From: an uncultured Lachnospiraceae bacterium
GTDB lineage: Bacteria > Bacillota > Clostridia > Lachnospirales > Lachnospiraceae
Length of the DNA: 8,082 nt
Reading direction: 5' to 3'
Assembly: GCA_905236585.1 (NCBI GenBank)
Contig: CAJOQZ010000072.1
Location: 1-8,082, forward strand
Positions 5,834 to 8,082 of the stretch are shown here, in pieces; position 1 is the stretch's first letter, and every line of letters begins with the position of its first letter. The position numbers were made by a program, and so were the translations under genes. Below the pieces are notes generated by a model. That model was not told the origin of the DNA. It saw only the letters and a program-made list of their open reading frames with translations, and searched no databases.

Positions 5834-7468
5834 TTAGTTGCTTTGCGAATTATTCCCGTTGCTTGGCGGCTCGCCCGGAGCCTGTCCGTCCTGTCCGGGA
5901 CCGCCGCCGTTCGGACCACCCTGTCCGGAACCGCCGCCATTCGGACCGCCTTGTCCGGGACCTCCGTTACCATCGGGGGCATGACCGCCATTGCCCTCAG
6001 GAGGCTGTCCGCCCTCACCGGAGCCGCCGTTGCCGTCAGGAGCCTGTCCCGGTTTGCCGCCGCCCATGCCTTCCGGCGGTTCACCCGGCATGCCGGAGGA
6101 TTCTTTGATTTCAATTTCAATCGGTTCGCCCGAAGAAGCGGTGCCTGCCGCATATTCCTCGCCGTCGACGTACAGTTTATAACCGTTCAGGTTGACGGCA
6201 TCCTCGTCGCAGGTCAGGGATTTTATATAGGAATCGCCGGTCAGCGTCCATGTGGAGCCTTCGTCAAGTTCGACGTATACATCGCCGGATCGTCCGCTGT
6301 CGCCGCCTTCTACTGCGGTTCCCGTAATCGCGCCGGTAAAGTTCGACCCATCGTTTAAGTACAGGTTCAGTACGGAGATCGAGTCAACGACAATATCGCC
6401 GTTGATTTCCTGGTCGCTGGCATTTAATGTCACCAGCCCGCCGTTGCTGCCATCCTGCCCCCACCCGGCTGCCGCCGCCCGAAGGAAGATGCCGTCCGCA
6501 TCATCATTTGTGATGTCCACATCCGTTAAACTGATATTGGATGCGGTGTTATTGACAAAGAAAATATCGCCGTTTTTGTTTTCAAGCGTGCCGCCTTCCA
6601 TGGTAAAAGAACTTAAGCCCTCCGCGGCATCGCCCGACTGGGACTGGTAGATCATGACTGCTTGATAATATTCGGACTTGTCGCTGTTTTTTTCCGTATT
6701 ATCCGCAACCATATCCACATCCTTAAGCGTCACCGAATTGCTGCCTTCCACTACGACGCCCTGTGAACCGGAGGATTCGAGGTAGGAGTCTTCTACCGTG
6801 ATATCCGCCGTCGAATAGATCGCCGGAGAACCGGTGCCGCTTGTCGTTGCGTAACTATCTGTAACGGTTACCGTGCCGCCGCCGCGGTCGGAGCGGATTG
6901 CCGCCGAAGAATTTCCGGATGTGTGGATGGTTACGTTATCGGCGTTCGTCGTACCGCCGCCGGTCGTCATCAAGCCGCCCGAGCAGTTCCCTTCCGTTTC
7001 GATATAGGAATCGGTAATGTTGACCGTCGTTCCTTCCCCGTAGGAAAAGACTGCGTTCGCGTGGGCGCCGTTTGTCGTAATGAGCATCTGTGTAAGATAA
7101 AGCGTCGCTTTGTTCGTCGCGAAAATCGCCGCGTTTTCCCCATAAAAATCTGCTTCGTCTCCTTCGGAATCGCCGGTTTTTGTGACAGCCGTGTTGGAAT
7201 AACCTTCCGTCGTGCCGTCCGCTTCGATTGCGTGCCCGCCGTCCTCGGAGTTGTCTAAGGCGTCATTTGTCGTGATATCATCCGCGGTCAACGCCTGATA
7301 TTGAATCGCTTCCGGTGCATCCGTTGCCGCATCCTCATTTTGAACAGTTGTTTCTGCCGTCGTATCGCTTGCCCCGGCACTGCCGCAGGCGCTAAGTCCT
7401 AATGATAAAGCCAGCGCGATCGCGCCGATAGCAACTCGAAAACGTATCTTCACATATTTTGCTTTCAT
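5834..7468 (-). CDS. Secreted lipoprotein with predicted parallel beta-helix and Gly/Pro-rich tail
   Basis: The 544-residue product begins with a lipoprotein signal: basic KAKYVKIRFR, a hydrophobic core, and lipobox LSAC with the acylated Cys28. It would be anchored on the outer face of the membrane. An acidic, Ser/Thr/Ala-rich linker (about 29-60) follows. Residues about 60-420 repeat short strands with Asn, Thr and Gly turns (TVNITDSYIETEG, TVTVTDSYATTSG, DITVEDSYLESSG), the pattern of pectate-lyase-like right-handed beta-helices. No catalytic residues are recognised. Residues about 456-544 form a low-complexity tail rich in Gly, Pro, Asn and Gln. The start is set by AGGAGGG eight bases upstream. 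An in-frame upstream ATG would precede the signal peptide implausibly. A surface adhesin, glycan-binding or scaffold role is possible but inferred. It stands alone, divergent from cobD. Confidence 0.78.
   Translation of the reverse strand: MKAKYVKIRFRVAIGAIALALSLGLSACGSAGASDTTAETTVQNEDAATDAPEAIQYQALTADDITTNDALDNSEDGGHAIEADGTTEGYSNTAVTKTGDSEGDEADFYGENAAIFATNKATLYLTQMLITTNGAHANAVFSYGEGTTVNITDSYIETEGNCSGGLMTTGGGTTNADNVTIHTSGNSSAAIRSDRGGGTVTVTDSYATTSGTGSPAIYSTADITVEDSYLESSGSQGVVVEGSNSVTLKDVDMVADNTEKNSDKSEYYQAVMIYQSQSGDAAEGLSSFTMEGGTLENKNGDIFFVNNTASNISLTDVDITNDDADGIFLRAAAAGWGQDGSNGGLVTLNASDQEINGDIVVDSISVLNLYLNDGSNFTGAITGTAVEGGDSGRSGDVYVELDEGSTWTLTGDSYIKSLTCDEDAVNLNGYKLYVDGEEYAAGTASSGEPIEIEIKESSGMPGEPPEGMGGGKPGQAPDGNGGSGEGGQPPEGNGGHAPDGNGGPGQGGPNGGGSGQGGPNGGGPGQDGQAPGEPPSNGNNSQSN
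5891..5965 (-). repeat. 30-base tandem repeat in the lipoprotein tail
   Basis: About 2.5 copies of a 30-base unit start at 5891, 5921 and 5951. Each encodes a ten-residue unit close to GQGGPNGGGS. Copies differ at a few positions, mostly third bases, showing selection to keep the peptide. Such repeats can vary in number between strains. Confidence 0.8.
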
Positions 7469-7614
7469 CGTTATTGCCCTCCTGTCTCTTGTTATGATAG
7501 GAAGAGGATATATCTTGAAACTTAAGCAGACCTTAAAAACAAAAAACAAATTCATATCGTTTTATGATAAAATGACATGGAACAGGATGATTTCCAGCAT
7601 GCCGGGACTACATT
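7469..7614. other. Divergent intergenic region between lipoprotein and cobD
   Basis: These 146 bases are AT-rich compared with both neighbours and must hold the lipoprotein promoter; cobD may share the region. TATGAT at 7563-7568 is a possible -10 box for cobD, but no matching -35 box is seen. The gap is too short for a full cobalamin riboswitch and shows none of its conserved boxes. Confidence 0.4.
7477..7483 (-). promoter_or_regulatory. Ribosome binding site AGGAGGG
   Basis: Read on the minus strand, AGGAGGG lies eight bases before ATG 7468. It decides the start of the lipoprotein: the longer frame from 7555 would add 29 residues ahead of the signal peptide and has no such site. Confidence 0.8.
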
Positions 7615-8082
7615 ATGAGAAGAAATAATCCGCCCGCCCACGGCGGCGACATCACAACATATATGGAAAAATACCACCGGATGCCGCTGGATTTCTCGGC
7701 GAGCATCAGCCCCTTTGGACTGCCGGAAAAGGTAAAAGAGGCGGCGGCGGAGGCACTTAATTTTCCGCAGTATCCGGACCCCGTCTGCCGAAAACTGCGT
7801 GCCGCAATCGCGGATGCAGATAATCGGCTCATACGGTCGCACAACGGAATTATGGAGTCGGATATATCTTGCGCCCCGCGAAAACGAGATGCAGTAAGCA
7901 GCAACTTTTTCCTTTCCCCCGCAGACATCATCTGCACCAACGGCGCGTCCGATCTGATCCGGCGTTTGGCGCGGACAGCGGAGCCGGAGCGGGCGGCGCT
8001 TCTTTTAGAGCCGACATTTTCGGAATACGAAGACGCGCTGCGAGCGGGCGGCAGGGAAATTCGTTTTCACCGTCTGGATGAG
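7615..8082 (+). CDS. cobD: Threonine-phosphate decarboxylase CobD (N-terminal part, runs off window)
   Basis: The frame is open from ATG 7615 to the window end (156 codons). It shows the start of a class I/II PLP-dependent enzyme of the CobD type: AHGGDI, then LDFSASISPFGLP, YPDPVCRKLRAAIA, and ICTNGASDLIRRL, which lines the cofactor pocket. LLLEPTFSEYEDAL comes next. CobD decarboxylates L-threonine O-3-phosphate to (R)-1-amino-2-propanol phosphate, used for the nucleotide loop of cobalamin. Histidinol-phosphate aminotransferases are the nearest alternative, but HGGDI plus SPFGLP favours CobD. The PLP-binding lysine lies outside the window. Residues about 67-100 form an insertion between LRAAIAD and SPADIICTNG that close relatives generally lack. 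No good ribosome site precedes 7615. A mini-frame (7572-7628) overlaps the start and could couple translation. No cobalamin riboswitch is visible upstream. Confidence 0.8.
   Translation, partial: MRRNNPPAHGGDITTYMEKYHRMPLDFSASISPFGLPEKVKEAAAEALNFPQYPDPVCRKLRAAIADADNRLIRSHNGIMESDISCAPRKRDAVSSNFFLSPADIICTNGASDLIRRLARTAEPERAALLLEPTFSEYEDALRAGGREIRFHRLDE

Noticed and set aside
5785..6153. Arg/Ala-rich frames on both strands across the lipoprotein tail
   Set aside because: They arise from the GC-rich repetitive codons of the Gly/Pro tail and read as low-complexity noise.
7469..7614. Cobalamin riboswitch ahead of cobD
   Set aside because: The gap is too short and lacks the conserved B12-box sequence.

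Overview
The window reads as the right-hand end of a low-GC accessory island joined to a clearly more GC-rich chromosome in a Bacillota bacterium. The class is probably Clostridia and the family plausibly Lachnospiraceae. This rests on the style of the proteins: a YdbC/PC4 protein, DUF1016 nucleases, a Tn4451-type large serine recombinase, strong AGGAGG ribosome sites, and a lipoprotein with a Gly/Pro-rich tail beside cobD. No marker gene fixes the species.

Layout. Positions 1-423 hold the C-terminal part of a P-loop kinase-like protein. Positions 448-1593 hold a decayed Eco57I-type restriction-modification methylase that keeps motif I and the C-terminal recognition domain but has lost its catalytic core. 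A short stretch of debris follows. Next come two small, apparently intact genes: a YdbC/PC4-like ssDNA-binding protein (1736-1954) and a nucleoside 2-deoxyribosyltransferase-like protein (2046-2375). An ABC-type (AAA_13-like) ATPase at 2418-3637 is split: Walker A sits on one short frame, while signature, Walker B and H-switch sit on the next, and the long middle is gone. An intact DUF1016 PDDEXK nuclease gene (3770-4807) follows. It is bracketed by near-identical direct repeats that each start right after the stop codon of the preceding gene. Positions 4958-5333 (minus) carry a second, internally deleted DUF1016 gene. Positions 5334-5690 carry the last 118 codons of a large serine recombinase, ending at its own terminator.

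From about 5730 the sequence becomes GC-rich. It carries a lipoprotein with a predicted parallel beta-helix and a repetitive Gly/Pro tail (5834-7468, minus), and divergently the start of cobD (7615-8082, plus), a cobalamin-pathway decarboxylase.

How they fit together. The left part looks like a defence or mobile-element cargo zone in decay. Three genes have lost their middle while keeping recognisable ends, and a fourth is cut off. The DUF1016 unit with flanking repeats and a two-hairpin leader is the only defence-like gene that still looks functional, and it is the best candidate for something unusual: a repeat-bounded nuclease cassette. The right part is ordinary chromosome. I found no tRNA, rRNA, CRISPR array or riboswitch.
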